DNA of 64,000 bases, from positions 18,856-82,855 of the forward strand of contig LADV01000022.1 in assembly GCA_000961805.1 (NCBI GenBank), written 5' to 3'. This DNA comes from Peptococcaceae bacterium BRH_c23. Its GTDB lineage: Bacteria; Bacillota_B; Desulfitobacteriia; Desulfitobacteriales; Desulfitobacteriaceae. This document shows positions 28,050 through 37,093 of the stretch, piece by piece. Positions within the stretch are counted from its first letter, which is position 1, and each line of letters begins with the position of its first letter. A program made the translations under genes and the position numbers. The notes beneath the pieces were generated by a model. It searched no databases and was not told where the DNA came from. It saw nothing but the letters and a program-made list of their open reading frames with translations.

Positions 28050-28225
28050 GCCCAAAAGCAGGCAGACAGTCATGCCTGTCCATAAGTTGAGGAATATAAT
28101 GACCATAACGTTATTATTGGAAAAAGGAGAAAGACGCCTCTGTTTTAGCGTGTACTGCCTAAACAGTATCACTAGAGACGTCTTCCCAATAACTACATGT
28201 TCATCATATCAAAATATTTTCTGGT
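28050..28225 (-). mobile_element. Relic of an insertion-element end (matches 62870-63030)
   Basis: Read on the minus strand this stretch aligns with the end of the transposon at 62870-63030 for about 160 bp. Shared blocks include GGGAAGACGTCTCTAGTGATACTG, broken by few mismatches, then GGCGTCTTTCTCC, ATGGTCATTATATTC and GACAGGCA. No transposase gene remains beside it. It abuts the 3' end of the ATPase at 28273 and the leader of operon B. Confidence 0.75.
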
Positions 28226-28272
28226 GCTTCTTTAAAATCAATGACTACTCAGCACAAAGGGTTTTGAATAAA

Positions 28273-29766
28273 TCAATATCCGTCATTTGAAAAACAAAAA
28301 ACTTTTTCTTGTGTTGCTTCTTCCCTACTTAATTCTCCCACAAGACATCCATCTCTCATTAGGATGATCCTGTTACTCATCCCAACTAACTCTGAAAGCT
28401 CTGAGGATATAAGAATAACAGCCGCACCATTTCTCACCAGTTCATTCATCAAATTATATATCTCTACCTTACCGCCTACATCGATACCTACTGTAGGTTC
28501 ATCAAATATGAAGATTTTTGCTTTTGAAAGAAGCCACCTGGCGAGGACAACCTTTTGTTTGTTTCCTCCGCTTAAGTTTACCATTTCCTGTTCAATACCT
28601 GTTGATTTAATGCCCAGCCTTTTTATCATTAAATTTACTACTTTTTTTTCTTTTTTTAGTGATATGGCTGTATATGTGATTAAATTATCCAGTTCTGCAA
28701 TTGTCATATTAACAGCTACATTTAAGACGAGGAATAACCCCTGCTCATTCCTGTTCTCAGATAAAAACCCAATCTTGTTTGCTATCGCATCAACAGGAGA
28801 CTGAATCTTCACCTCTTTTGAATTGATAAAAAACCTTCCACTTTCAAGCTTTTCCAGACCAAATATTGACCTTGCTAGACTAGTGCGTCCAGATCCCACC
28901 AATCCTGCTATACCTAATATTTCTCCCTCATGTAGAACAATGTTGACATCTTTTAGAATTTTGCTTGTGAGATTTGATATTCTAAGCACTTCTCTACCTT
29001 TGTCAACAGGCAATTTGGGGAAATGATCCTTTATGTCTTTACCCAGCATCATCCGGATCAAAGATGAAGTTTCCATTTTGTCAATATAATCAGTATTTAC
29101 AACTTTTCCATCCTTGAATACCGTAACTCTATCACTAATCCTTTTTATTTCTTCAAGACGGTGAGTTATATATATGATTGAAACTCCATTTTCTTTCAGT
29201 TTCCTGACATAGTTGAATAATAGGTCTATTTCAACCTCTGTAAGTGAAGCAGTTGGTTCGTCCAGAATAATCACTTTGGGATTGTAAAGCAAGATCCTTG
29301 CAAACTGTATAAACTGCTTTTGTACCAGACTTAAATTGGCAACTTTTTCGCTTGGGTTTATTTTTATGTTCAATTCCTCTAACAAAGACTTTGATTTTTC
29401 ATACATCTTCCTAACATTCAAATAATGAAAAGGCTTGTCAAACAATATCTCATTTCCTAGAAAAATATTTTCGCAAACAGAAAGCTCTGGAGCCATAATG
29501 GTTTCTTGGAATACCATTCCTACACCCCAATCCAAAGCCTGCTTTGGACTTCTAAAAGCAATTTTCAGTCCGTCAGCAAAAATTTCTCCTGAATCAGGCT
29601 TATATAAACCTGATAATATCTTCATTAATGTAGACTTCCCCGCACCATTTTCACCTATAACACCATGAATTTCTCCTTTAAAAAGTGAGAAATCAACGTT
29701 TATAAGTGCTTTAACGCTCAGAAACGATTTATTTATGTTTTTCATTTCTAATACTATGTCATTCAT
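28273..29766 (-). CDS. Sugar ABC transporter ATPase, RbsA-type double domain (operon C, orphan)
   Basis: 497 residues with two ABC domains. Domain 1: GENGAGKST, LSLVQKQ, IILDEPTAS. Domain 2: GLVGSGRTS, LSGGNKQK, IFDEPTVGID. The C-terminus after EEATQEK is VFCFSNDGY rather than the usual hydrophobic tail, and the gene stops about 50 bp before an insertion-element relic. No permease or binding protein follows, so the transporter is incomplete; the ATPase could still serve other permeases. It is preceded by a DeoR regulator two bases away. Confidence 0.9.
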   Translation of the reverse strand: MNDIVLEMKNINKSFLSVKALINVDFSLFKGEIHGVIGENGAGKSTLMKILSGLYKPDSGEIFADGLKIAFRSPKQALDWGVGMVFQETIMAPELSVCENIFLGNEILFDKPFHYLNVRKMYEKSKSLLEELNIKINPSEKVANLSLVQKQFIQFARILLYNPKVIILDEPTASLTEVEIDLLFNYVRKLKENGVSIIYITHRLEEIKRISDRVTVFKDGKVVNTDYIDKMETSSLIRMMLGKDIKDHFPKLPVDKGREVLRISNLTSKILKDVNIVLHEGEILGIAGLVGSGRTSLARSIFGLEKLESGRFFINSKEVKIQSPVDAIANKIGFLSENRNEQGLFLVLNVAVNMTIAELDNLITYTAISLKKEKKVVNLMIKRLGIKSTGIEQEMVNLSGGNKQKVVLARWLLSKAKIFIFDEPTVGIDVGGKVEIYNLMNELVRNGAAVILISSELSELVGMSNRIILMRDGCLVGELSREEATQEKVFCFSNDGY

Positions 29767-29768
29767 AT

Positions 29769-30566
29769 CTATTCCACCCCAATTGAAGCATTAATCTCAT
29801 AGGATGTAAATATTTGGATTCCCTCTTCGAAAAAGTATGCCTTATACTCATTTGGGATGTCTTCATTAGTTATTATTTTTTTGGCTATTAGTAATGATCC
29901 CAGCTGGGCAAATGTAGTCTTTCCAAACTTTGTACAATCTGCTGCAACAATCAGTTCCTTTGCTATATTTGAAATGGTCCTGAAAACATTTAATTGTTCA
30001 ATATTAGAAACAGTAAACCCGTTTGTGATATGTACGCCATTTACACTTATAAATGCCTTGTCTACAAATATTCCTTTCAATGCTCTCTGTATTATTTCTC
30101 CGGTCAGTGACATCGTATCACCAACTAAATTGCCCCCAGTCAAAATAAGGTTTATTGAGCTGTTTTCAGCCAAGACATTTGCGATATTTAAGTTATTAGT
30201 TACTACAGTTATATTTCTTTTGTTTTTAAGTGCCTTGGCAATAAAGTAGCAAGTTGAGCCTTCCCCCAAAAATATGGCTTCATGTTCTTTGACAATATGA
30301 GCTGCAATTTCTCCAATTATTTCTTTATTTCTGTCATATTCAGTACCTCTAGGTAGACGTTCCTCCTGAATTTCAAGGTAAAGTTTTTCATTTAATGTAG
30401 CCCCACCATGCGTCTTTATTATAAACCCTTCAAGTTCAAGCTTCTTAATGTCACTCCTTATTGTCACTTCAGTGACAGAGAGCATTGAACTTAAAGTTGA
30501 AACATTAACCTGTTTTTTTTCATAAATAATATCTTTAATTTTTTTTAGTCTAGCAGCTCCAAACAT
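29769..30566 (-). CDS. DeoR-family transcriptional regulator (operon C)
   Basis: About 265 residues. N-terminal winged helix-turn-helix of DeoR type (RLKKIKDIIYEKKQVNVSTL; VTEVTIRSDIKKLE) and a C-terminal DeoRC sugar-phosphate-sensing domain (GEGSTCYFIAKAL; TVVTNNLNIA; LTGGN; AADCTKFGK). The ATG at 30566 has GAGAGG upstream; the frame opens slightly earlier. These regulators generally repress sugar operons and respond to phosphorylated sugars. It is co-transcribed with the orphan ATPase; its remaining targets are unknown. Confidence 0.88.
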   Translation of the reverse strand: MFGAARLKKIKDIIYEKKQVNVSTLSSMLSVTEVTIRSDIKKLELEGFIIKTHGGATLNEKLYLEIQEERLPRGTEYDRNKEIIGEIAAHIVKEHEAIFLGEGSTCYFIAKALKNKRNITVVTNNLNIANVLAENSSINLILTGGNLVGDTMSLTGEIIQRALKGIFVDKAFISVNGVHITNGFTVSNIEQLNVFRTISNIAKELIVAADCTKFGKTTFAQLGSLLIAKKIITNEDIPNEYKAYFFEEGIQIFTSYEINASIGVE

Positions 30567-30793
30567 AACTTTCCTCTCACTACCCCATATCATTATTATT
30601 CACTTTTTATTTTTTGCTTTATTGTTTAATAAAATCTTTGTTTAAGATATTTACGCAATACTCATAAAATTATCGCTAAAACAATATTTAAATTTTGTTA
30701 ATATTAATTTAAACATTATCATTTTTTACGTATTTTTTCAAGTTGACTAGTCTGGCTTGGACTTTTTATTCTACACTACTTCGAGAAAAAGCT

Positions 30794-30840
30794 AATAAAA
30801 AACTTTACACCCCTTATTTCATTCAGGATGTAAAGTTATA
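30794..30840 (-). terminator. Rho-independent terminator after the acyltransferase remnant
   Basis: AACTTTACA (30801-30809) pairs with TGTAAAGTT (30830-30838); on the minus strand it is followed by TTTTTTATT. The stretch 30567-30878 contains only this and the AT-rich leader of the DeoR gene. Confidence 0.75.
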
Positions 30841-30878
30841 CTTCAGCTCTGATATTTGTGCCATTATCATTTTATGCC

Positions 30879-31264
30879 TTAAATCAATGAATATGGATTC
30901 AGCATAATTTGCTTGACTCTTTGCAGGAACTAGGCGGCAGGTGCCCCGTCGATGATCCTGTGGTCATAGGTCAGACTTAGCATCATGACCGGTCTGATCA
31001 CGATATTCTCCCCTTCCACAACAGGTATCCTATCAATCTTTCCTACAGCCAGGATTGCACTTTCTGGGGGATTGATGATGGCCGTAAACTCGTCAATCTC
31101 AAACATCCCGAGGTTGGTGATGGTGAACGTTCCTCCGGAATAGTCATCTGGCTTCAAGCCGCCTTTTTTGGCTTTATCTATAAGCTCTGCTGCTACAGCT
31201 GAAATCTCTTCCAGGGACATCAGGTCCACGTCCTTGATTACAGGTACGATCAGCCCGTTATCGT
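30879..31264 (-). pseudogene. 3' fragment of a 2-oxoacid dehydrogenase acyltransferase (E2) gene with amber stop
   Basis: It encodes the last part of the E2 catalytic domain: NGLIVPVIKDVD, FTITNLGMF, INPPESAILAVGK and the active-site DHRIIDGAPAA. An amber codon at 30930-30932 stands where family members have Gln; beyond it the frame continues FLQRVKQIMLNP, as in intact E2 proteins. The 5' side ends abruptly at 31264, exactly where an inverted-repeat element begins, and the lipoyl and E1-binding domains are missing. The piece is non-functional. Confidence 0.8.
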
Positions 31265-31352
31265 GAACGGAGGGCGTGAACGGAGGGTTCCTTATGTTCC
31301 CTTCTTCTCTTGGAACGCAAGGAACCGTCCCCTCCGTTCTTACCCTCCGTTC
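31265..31352. repeat. Long imperfect inverted repeat (MITE- or REP-like)
   Basis: Arms 31265-31300 and 31312-31352 pair over about 36 bp. Each carries two GAACGGAGGG-type units and AAGGAACC, around a pyrimidine-rich loop. It begins at the base where E2 homology stops and ends 20 bp before the Uma2-like gene. Related GGAACGGTC and CCTCCG units recur at 32037-32215. Confidence 0.7.
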
Positions 31353-31371
31353 TAAGGAATGAGGGTTCTCC

Positions 31372-31953
31372 TTAGACCAAGAACACCTCAGTTAAGGGAA
31401 TAAAAAGTTCAGGAAATAATTGAACTGGAACCTCATCCGGGGCTTTAAAAATCATAGGCGTTCCATAAATTCCTTCTTTCAAGGAAAAAACCAGAATTGT
31501 TTGATCATTGGGATGAACCAACCAATATTCAGAAACCCCAGCTCTTTCATAAAGACGCAGTTTAACGCCAAGGTCTTTTTTCGTGGTGGAGGGGGAGAGT
31601 ATTTCAATGATCAGGTCAGGCGCTCCTTTACAGCCACGCTCATCGATTTTGGATCGGTCACAAATAACGGATAGGTCAGGTTGAACAACAGATATAACTG
31701 CCTCATCTTTGTCGTCTCCTTTCGGAAGTCTAACATCAAAGGGTGAAAGAAAGGCTTTACATGGCTTACCATATAAGAATTGAGAAAATATACGATGCAA
31801 TTCCCCCAAGATTTCTTGATGCCTAGTTGAAGGTGCTGGAGTCATATCATAGGGAACCCCCTCAATAAGTTCCCAACGCTCTTCCTCAGGCCAAGTTAAG
31901 TAATCAGCATACGTATACAAACCTTCGGATCTAACCTGATTAATCGCCATCAT
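31372..31953 (-). CDS. Uma2 family (DUF820) putative PD-(D/E)XK endonuclease
   Basis: 193 residues. N-terminal YADYLTWPEEERWELIEG and ending PDLIIEILSPSTTKKD, then LRLYERAGVSEYWLV, the hallmarks of the Uma2/DUF820 restriction-endonuclease fold (acidic metal ligands in PDLSVI, PDLIIEIL and the following Lys). GGGGG precedes the ATG at 31953. Biological role is unknown; such genes are often scattered singly near repeats and mobile DNA, as here. It stands alone among decayed sequences. Confidence 0.85.
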   Translation of the reverse strand: MMAINQVRSEGLYTYADYLTWPEEERWELIEGVPYDMTPAPSTRHQEILGELHRIFSQFLYGKPCKAFLSPFDVRLPKGDDKDEAVISVVQPDLSVICDRSKIDERGCKGAPDLIIEILSPSTTKKDLGVKLRLYERAGVSEYWLVHPNDQTILVFSLKEGIYGTPMIFKAPDEVPVQLFPELFIPLTEVFLV

Positions 31954-32036
31954 AAACCCCCTAAATACCTCATTATGGCTTATCCCATCTTTTTCCTAAT
32001 ATCATAACATAATCAAGGATAAAATCAATCTAGTAG

Positions 32037-32215
32037 GGAACGGTCTTGACCGTTCCGTTGCGGTAGCCATTATAAAATCGTTCTGGTATTTGTAATAAAT
32101 CCTGTTGTGCAATTTTCCCATACTCGTCCAATATCATTTTAAATCCCTGCCATCGGAGGAACGGTCAATGCTCGACCACAATCCCCTCCGTCCCGTCGGG
32201 AATTGTGCCGGGGTC
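32037..32215. repeat. Short hairpins related to the 31265-31352 repeat
   Basis: GGAACGGTC...GACCGTTCC at 32037-32056 forms a small hairpin. 32151-32215 repeats GGAGGAACGGTC and CCTCCGTCCCG. They share the GGAACGG and CCTCCG words with the larger inverted repeat, suggesting one repeat family in this 700-bp gene-free patch (31954-32658). Confidence 0.5.
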
Positions 32216-32327
32216 AATGTTTACGGCTTGTTCTTGCCGTCTGACGTATGCCAGATACTTTTTCTAGTCTGATGGTTGAAACATTGTTTGATTTGGCAAA
32301 GTTAACTATCTTTATAATGCTGTGCAT
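32214..32327 (-). pseudogene. TnpB (IS200/IS605-family) remnant
   Basis: A 37-codon open stretch reads HSIIKIVNFAKSNNVSTIRLE followed by KVSGIRQTARTSRK, the pattern before the first catalytic Asp/Glu segment of TnpB proteins. No start region or C-terminal zinc ribbon is nearby, so it is a small fragment of a lost element. Confidence 0.6.
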
Positions 32328-32405
32328 TGTCCGATAGCAACCAAATTAGCACTTCTATTTTTAACTTCTGGTTTTTTACGTGACCGTAATGATTTCTACT
32401 TTTGT

Positions 32406-32453
32406 ATACTGCGTAGCTTTAGTTACTTCCAATTAGTTATTGTGTTAGTCAAG
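32406..32453. repeat. 48-bp repeat, copy 1 (second copy at 59809-59855)
   Basis: ATACTGCGTAGCTTTAGTTA followed by CTTCCAATTAGTTATTGTG recurs with about one mismatch at 59809-59855. It lies about 80 bp upstream of the TnpB remnant, so it may belong to the same lost element. Confidence 0.7.
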
Positions 32454-32540
32454 AGGGTCAAACACTTTCTCTAGGGAAGCCTTACTGCTATCATTTGATC
32501 TTAAACTTAGTTTGTTAGTTCTGCTTTGAGCTTCCTAGAG

Positions 32541-32578
32541 CATTTTATTAGAAAAAGCCCCCTCACTAGGAGGGGGAA
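32541..32578 (-). terminator. Rho-independent terminator of operon D
   Basis: CCCCCT pairs with AGGGGG around a short loop; on the minus strand it is followed by CTTTTTCT. It lies about 85 bp after the stop codon of the last dehydrogenase gene. Confidence 0.75.
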
Positions 32579-32658
32579 TAGGAGGAAAAGAAATGAAAAA
32601 GCCTTTATGTAAACCGCTAAACTAGCGGGTATTGTCTTTGTGCGAATGGCTAAAATCA

Positions 32659-33726
32659 TTAATTCCTCTTTTCATGTTCTAGTTGCTCAAATGGGATAAA
32701 CAATGCCTTTATACCCTTTTCAGCTAAAAGATCATTGAATACCGTTTCCCACTCATTTATAGAAGTCCTATGCGTAATAAGCATGTTTAGATCCCTGTTT
32801 GTGTTTGCGATCAATGATAATGCCCTACCCCATGAGGTATAGCTTGAACTCATGTTGAACGCTATGTCCAGCACCTTGTAAATTGCCGCATTCCAAGGAA
32901 AGTTTACAGTGCCTTTGGAGCTGATACCTATAGCTGATATCCTTCCGCATTTTCTTACCATTTCCACACTCTGAGCTATTGCCGGACCTGCACCACTGGT
33001 CTCAATTACTACGTCAGCTCCCCTTCCATTCGTCAATTCCATTACCCTTTCAACAACGTTTTCCTTTTCTACATTGATTATGTAGTCCGCTCCAAGAGCT
33101 TCTGCCACTTTAAACCTCACCTGCTCACACGCACTCATACCTGTTATTGCAACCTTAGTCGCGCCAACAGACTTGGCAACAAAGGCTGCAAGTATGCCTA
33201 TCGGCCCTGCCCCCGTTACAACTACAAAGTCCTGGCACTCAATTTTTCCTCTTTCCACTACCTGATGGACCGCTATTGCCATGGGTTCTGCCAGGGCAGC
33301 AAGCTCATAGGAAACCCCTTCAGGTATTTTGTGAAGAAGCATTGATGGCATGACCAGATAGTCACTAAAAGCTCCGTTTATCCCCCATCCGGGAGACCTT
33401 TTGCTCGCACAAATTTGCACCTTACCCTGTCTGCACAATTCACATACTCCGCAGGCAAGTGAATGAGGCTCTGCTACAACTCTGTCACCGGGCTTAAATC
33501 CTATTACTTTGCTGCCCACCTGGACTATCTCACCTGAAAACTCATGTCCTAATACTACAGGAGGCCAGTATGGAAACTTGTCATGCCAGATATGCAGGTC
33601 TGTACCACAAACACCAGCCGCCTTGACCTTTATCAGCACCCAGTCATCATGTGGTATTTTTGGTATTTCCATATCCCGAATCTCTATATTCCCAGGACCT
33701 TTGGCTACCTTCATCAAGGCTTTCAT
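32659..33726 (-). CDS. Zinc-dependent medium-chain dehydrogenase, last gene of operon D
   Basis: 355 residues, MDR superfamily (sorbitol/threonine dehydrogenase-like). Catalytic zinc ligands in GVCGTDLHIWHD and GHEFSGE; structural zinc cysteines in CGVCELCRQGKVQIC; NAD-binding VTGAGPIGILAA. GAAGGTAG precedes the ATG. It probably oxidises a polyol or sugar hydroxyl. It follows two binding proteins (gap about 150 bp) and is similar in layout to the dehydrogenase at 48169-49200. The substrate is not predictable. Confidence 0.88.
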   Translation of the reverse strand: MKALMKVAKGPGNIEIRDMEIPKIPHDDWVLIKVKAAGVCGTDLHIWHDKFPYWPPVVLGHEFSGEIVQVGSKVIGFKPGDRVVAEPHSLACGVCELCRQGKVQICASKRSPGWGINGAFSDYLVMPSMLLHKIPEGVSYELAALAEPMAIAVHQVVERGKIECQDFVVVTGAGPIGILAAFVAKSVGATKVAITGMSACEQVRFKVAEALGADYIINVEKENVVERVMELTNGRGADVVIETSGAGPAIAQSVEMVRKCGRISAIGISSKGTVNFPWNAAIYKVLDIAFNMSSSYTSWGRALSLIANTNRDLNMLITHRTSINEWETVFNDLLAEKGIKALFIPFEQLEHEKRN

Positions 33727-33875
33727 AATCTACCTTCTTTTTAATTAATTTTAAAATATGAGTACGATGTATATGTCTGATAAACGCAGGATAAATATAT
33801 AAAGTTTCGAACATTATTCTTCAAAACCTTATATATTTTTTCCTACATTTAAGTCAAGCTATATTACATTGAAAA

Positions 33876-34901
33876 TTATTTGAATTTCTTTGCACTTTCC
33901 TTATCAACTACCATGATTCCAGTGTCAACTAATTGTGGTAGGGGATTTATACCTTTCATATCAGTTGCCATTTTTACGCTCTTATTATTGTAATCATTAA
34001 GGAATTTAAGGGCATAGTATGACATTGTGAAAGTTCTCTGAACCATGGTGGCTTCAATAGAGCCTTGTTCTACCAGGTCCAATACCGCAGAATCCTTGTC
34101 AAATGCCACTACCTTTATTTTTCCAAGCTTATTTCCTTCTCTTAAAGCAGCTGCTGCGCCAACTCCGCTTGCAGCATCATCACCAAATAGTCCTACAAGA
34201 TTGGGCTTTGCCTGAAGCATTTGAGAAGTTACACTTGCAGCTTTTGTTGGGTCACCCTCATCATTCTGCACAGAAACCAACTTTATATTAGAATATTTAT
34301 CCTTTATACGCTGTTCAAAGCCACGTTGTCTTTCATCCAGGCAAAATATGCCAGGAATAGTCAGCAAACCTACTTCACCTTTCTCACCTATAGCTTTTGC
34401 TAAAATATCTGCAGCCGCATATCCTGCCTCATAATTTCCTGTACCAAAATATGTCAGTCTCTTGCTTTTCGGTGCGTCAGAGTCTATACAAACTACAGGT
34501 ACACCAGCTTCTATAGCTTTATTAATAGCTGGAATCATTCCTTCTGGGTCTATAGGGCTAACAAGAATTCCCGCTGGTTTCTTTGCCAATACCTGTTCAA
34601 ATATATTGATTTGATTAGCAGCATCGTTACCATTCTCGCCAGTAAATACTGCCTTTACACCCAATTCTGCTGCTGCTGCTTCAAGACCTTTTTTATGATC
34701 CTGCCAGTAGGGAATATTAATATTCATACCAATAGTGTAATAAATAGCGTCATCTTTTACAGCTTTTGCAGTTTCCGTTTTTGATCCTTCTACTTTATTT
34801 GTATCGGCGGAAGTCGGTTTTTCAATATTTCCACAGGCAACTATTGTTGCAAACATAAAGCAAATAACCAATATTGATAAAATTATTTTAAATTTTTTCA
34901 T
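33876..34901 (-). CDS. Sugar-binding lipoprotein 2 of operon D
   Basis: About 341 residues. Leader with lipobox IVAC (Cys about 23), then a Peripla_BP_4 fold (TIGMNINIPYWQDHKKG, AGILVSPIDPEGM, FGTGNYEAGYAAADIL). The ATG at 34901 is chosen for the canonical leader; the ribosome site is weak and the frame opens to 34940. It is the second of two adjacent binding proteins in one operon, only moderately similar to each other, so the single channel may accept two ligands or one may be a sensor. Confidence 0.88.
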   Translation of the reverse strand: MKKFKIILSILVICFMFATIVACGNIEKPTSADTNKVEGSKTETAKAVKDDAIYYTIGMNINIPYWQDHKKGLEAAAAELGVKAVFTGENGNDAANQINIFEQVLAKKPAGILVSPIDPEGMIPAINKAIEAGVPVVCIDSDAPKSKRLTYFGTGNYEAGYAAADILAKAIGEKGEVGLLTIPGIFCLDERQRGFEQRIKDKYSNIKLVSVQNDEGDPTKAASVTSQMLQAKPNLVGLFGDDAASGVGAAAALREGNKLGKIKVVAFDKDSAVLDLVEQGSIEATMVQRTFTMSYYALKFLNDYNNKSVKMATDMKGINPLPQLVDTGIMVVDKESAKKFK

Positions 34902-34953
34902 TATAATCACGCTTGCCTCTCGATTATAAATTTTCAACATTAGCGTTGAATTC

Positions 34954-35982
34954 TTATTTCCAAGGTGTTTTTGACTTCAATACTTCTTCAACATTTGCTT
35001 TGTCACAGAGCTCAAAGCCTGTATCAACATTTGTCTCTGTGAGCTTTTCACCCTGTATTGCCTTTAAGAGAAGCTTTACACCCTGATCTCCCATTGCAGT
35101 GTAGTTAGAGCCGATGAACTGGTCAGCATATCCAAGCTTCATAAACTTGAGCATAGGATGGAAAGTATCGATTGAAACAACCTTTCCTCCCTTGTCACGG
35201 AACTTCTTAAGTCCTGCAAGAGCATCCTCGTCTGCAAAGAAAGGCCATCCTCCATCAAACCACCAGCCTGCAAGATCAGGATTTGCTGAAGTAAACTGGT
35301 TTACAATCTCAACTGATTTTGCAACATCATCCTCACCTGTCTGAACAGGAAGTACTTGCAACTTTGAGCCTTTGGCCGCATCCTTGAAACCTTTGATTCT
35401 TTCCTCAAGGTTGGGAGCACCCAATACTCCTGTCAGAATTGCTACCTTTCCGCCGTTAGGAAGCAGCTTTGTCATGTATTCCGCAGCCTTCTTGCCCGCA
35501 TTATAATTATTTGTACCTATATAGAATAACCTTTTACTGTCAGGCGAATCAGAGTCAAATGTAGCAATCTTTATTCCTCGGTCTGTAGCCTTGTTTATAA
35601 CATCCTTCAAGGCGGTTGCATCATTGCAGCTAATCAGAATGGCATCAACCTTTTTCGCTATAAGACCCTCAATTACCGTAACCTGCTCAGACGCAACAGA
35701 GTTAGTGGAACCTACCCAATCAACCTTGATACCAAGTTCCCTGCCTGCTTTTTCTGCTGCAACCTTGGCGTCAATAAAAATTGGATTGTCCAGTGCCTTC
35801 GGAACAATAACTATTGTTATGTCTTTATTAGCCTTCTTAGCTGGCGCAGCTTCAGTCTTATCCTGCGCTTTAGCTGGTTCAACCGCATTTGTTTCTGCCT
35901 TTGGTGTTCTGCCACAAGCCACAATCAGGATTAGCGTTGCAACTACTACCAAAAGTAATGCGACAAGTTTTTTTGTATTCAT
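34954..35982 (-). CDS. Sugar-binding lipoprotein 1 of operon D
   Basis: About 342 residues. Lipobox IVAC (Cys about 23), an Ala/Lys-rich linker, then a Peripla_BP_4 fold (ITIVIVPKALDNPIFID, FYIGTNNYNAGKKAAEYM, WWFDGGWPFF). The ATG at 35982 has GAAGGAGGA upstream. It follows the permease gene by about 110 bp. Confidence 0.9.
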   Translation of the reverse strand: MNTKKLVALLLVVVATLILIVACGRTPKAETNAVEPAKAQDKTEAAPAKKANKDITIVIVPKALDNPIFIDAKVAAEKAGRELGIKVDWVGSTNSVASEQVTVIEGLIAKKVDAILISCNDATALKDVINKATDRGIKIATFDSDSPDSKRLFYIGTNNYNAGKKAAEYMTKLLPNGGKVAILTGVLGAPNLEERIKGFKDAAKGSKLQVLPVQTGEDDVAKSVEIVNQFTSANPDLAGWWFDGGWPFFADEDALAGLKKFRDKGGKVVSIDTFHPMLKFMKLGYADQFIGSNYTAMGDQGVKLLLKAIQGEKLTETNVDTGFELCDKANVEEVLKSKTPWK

Positions 35983-36092
35983 TCCAAATCCTCCTTCAAA
36001 TATAATGAGATAAGTCATAAATAGAAGAACAAACTAGTGCAGTTCCACATTCCCCCTTTGCCAATAAACAATCCATAACTATCCCCCAACAG

Positions 36093-37061
36093 CTATTTTT
36101 TAGCTCTAATATATCTAAGTTGGTCAGCAGATACAGCCAAAATAATTACACAACCTATTACAGTTTGCTGCCAATACGCTGAAACATTGAGCAGTATTAA
36201 CCCGTTTCTTAACACGCCCATGATAGCCGCGCCTATTATTGCACCAAAAACCGTACCGACACCGCCTGACACACTTGTACCGCCTATGATAACCGCCGCA
36301 ATAGTATCAAGTTCATATCCCATCCCTGCAGTGGATTGTGCAACCCCCAACCTTGCAGCTGTTGCCATTCCGGCAATACCAGCAAGTAATCCTGACAGGC
36401 AATAAACTATTATCTTAGTTCTGTCTGTGTTAATACCTGAAACTCTTGCTGCTTCTTCATTTCCGCCAATGGCGTATATACGCCTTCCAAAAACTGTTGA
36501 CCTGAGGAAAATACTAAATATAATCCCCAGCAATATAAGCAGTATTACAGGGAAGGGAATAATCCCAATATAGCCCTGTCCAATAAATTTGAATGATGCA
36601 GGAAAATCAGGAATAGGATACCCGCCAGTTATACCATATGACAATCCTCTGGCGATGCTTAAAATTCCAAGGGTTGCAATAAATGGTGGAAGTTTGAGCT
36701 TTGTGATGAAAATCCCATTTGCAAACCCAAAGGCAACACCTGCCGCCATACCTATCATAATTGCCAGAGGTACCGGAAGTCCCCATTGGACCATAGCCAT
36801 CGCACTAATAACACCTGAAAAGGCAAAAATAGAACTTACTGACAGGTCTATACCTCCAGTAATTATAACTAGACACTCACCAATTGCCATTATTGCCACA
36901 AACGAAAAGGCTCTGAAAACTGAAAGCAGATTATCTGTTGTAAGAAACTTATCGGAAAGGACTGCAATAAAGGTGCACATGACCAAAAGTATCATAACTA
37001 TTCCAAATGTAGATGATTTGTAAATCCTGTGTAGTGGGTTGCTTTTATTATCCTTACCCAT
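36093..37061 (-). CDS. RbsC-type sugar ABC transporter permease (operon D)
   Basis: About 322 residues, BPD_transp_2 family, about ten helices, with VIITGGIDLSVSSIFAFSG and AAVIIGGTSVSGGVGTVFG. The ATG at 37061 has AGGAGTG upstream. Single permease of the operon, about 32 bp after the ATPase gene. Confidence 0.9.
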   Translation of the reverse strand: MGKDNKSNPLHRIYKSSTFGIVMILLVMCTFIAVLSDKFLTTDNLLSVFRAFSFVAIMAIGECLVIITGGIDLSVSSIFAFSGVISAMAMVQWGLPVPLAIMIGMAAGVAFGFANGIFITKLKLPPFIATLGILSIARGLSYGITGGYPIPDFPASFKFIGQGYIGIIPFPVILLILLGIIFSIFLRSTVFGRRIYAIGGNEEAARVSGINTDRTKIIVYCLSGLLAGIAGMATAARLGVAQSTAGMGYELDTIAAVIIGGTSVSGGVGTVFGAIIGAAIMGVLRNGLILLNVSAYWQQTVIGCVIILAVSADQLRYIRAKK

Positions 37062-37093
37062 CAATATTCACTCCTGTCTCAAAAAATATGATT

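Noticed and set aside
28048..28290. Plus-strand open frame of 80 codons
   Set aside because: It lies within the transposon-end relic, which is noncoding in the other copy.
31265..32215. Repeated GAACGG/CCTCCG units as a CRISPR array
   Set aside because: Units are irregular, partly inverted and lack uniform spacers; no cas gene is nearby.
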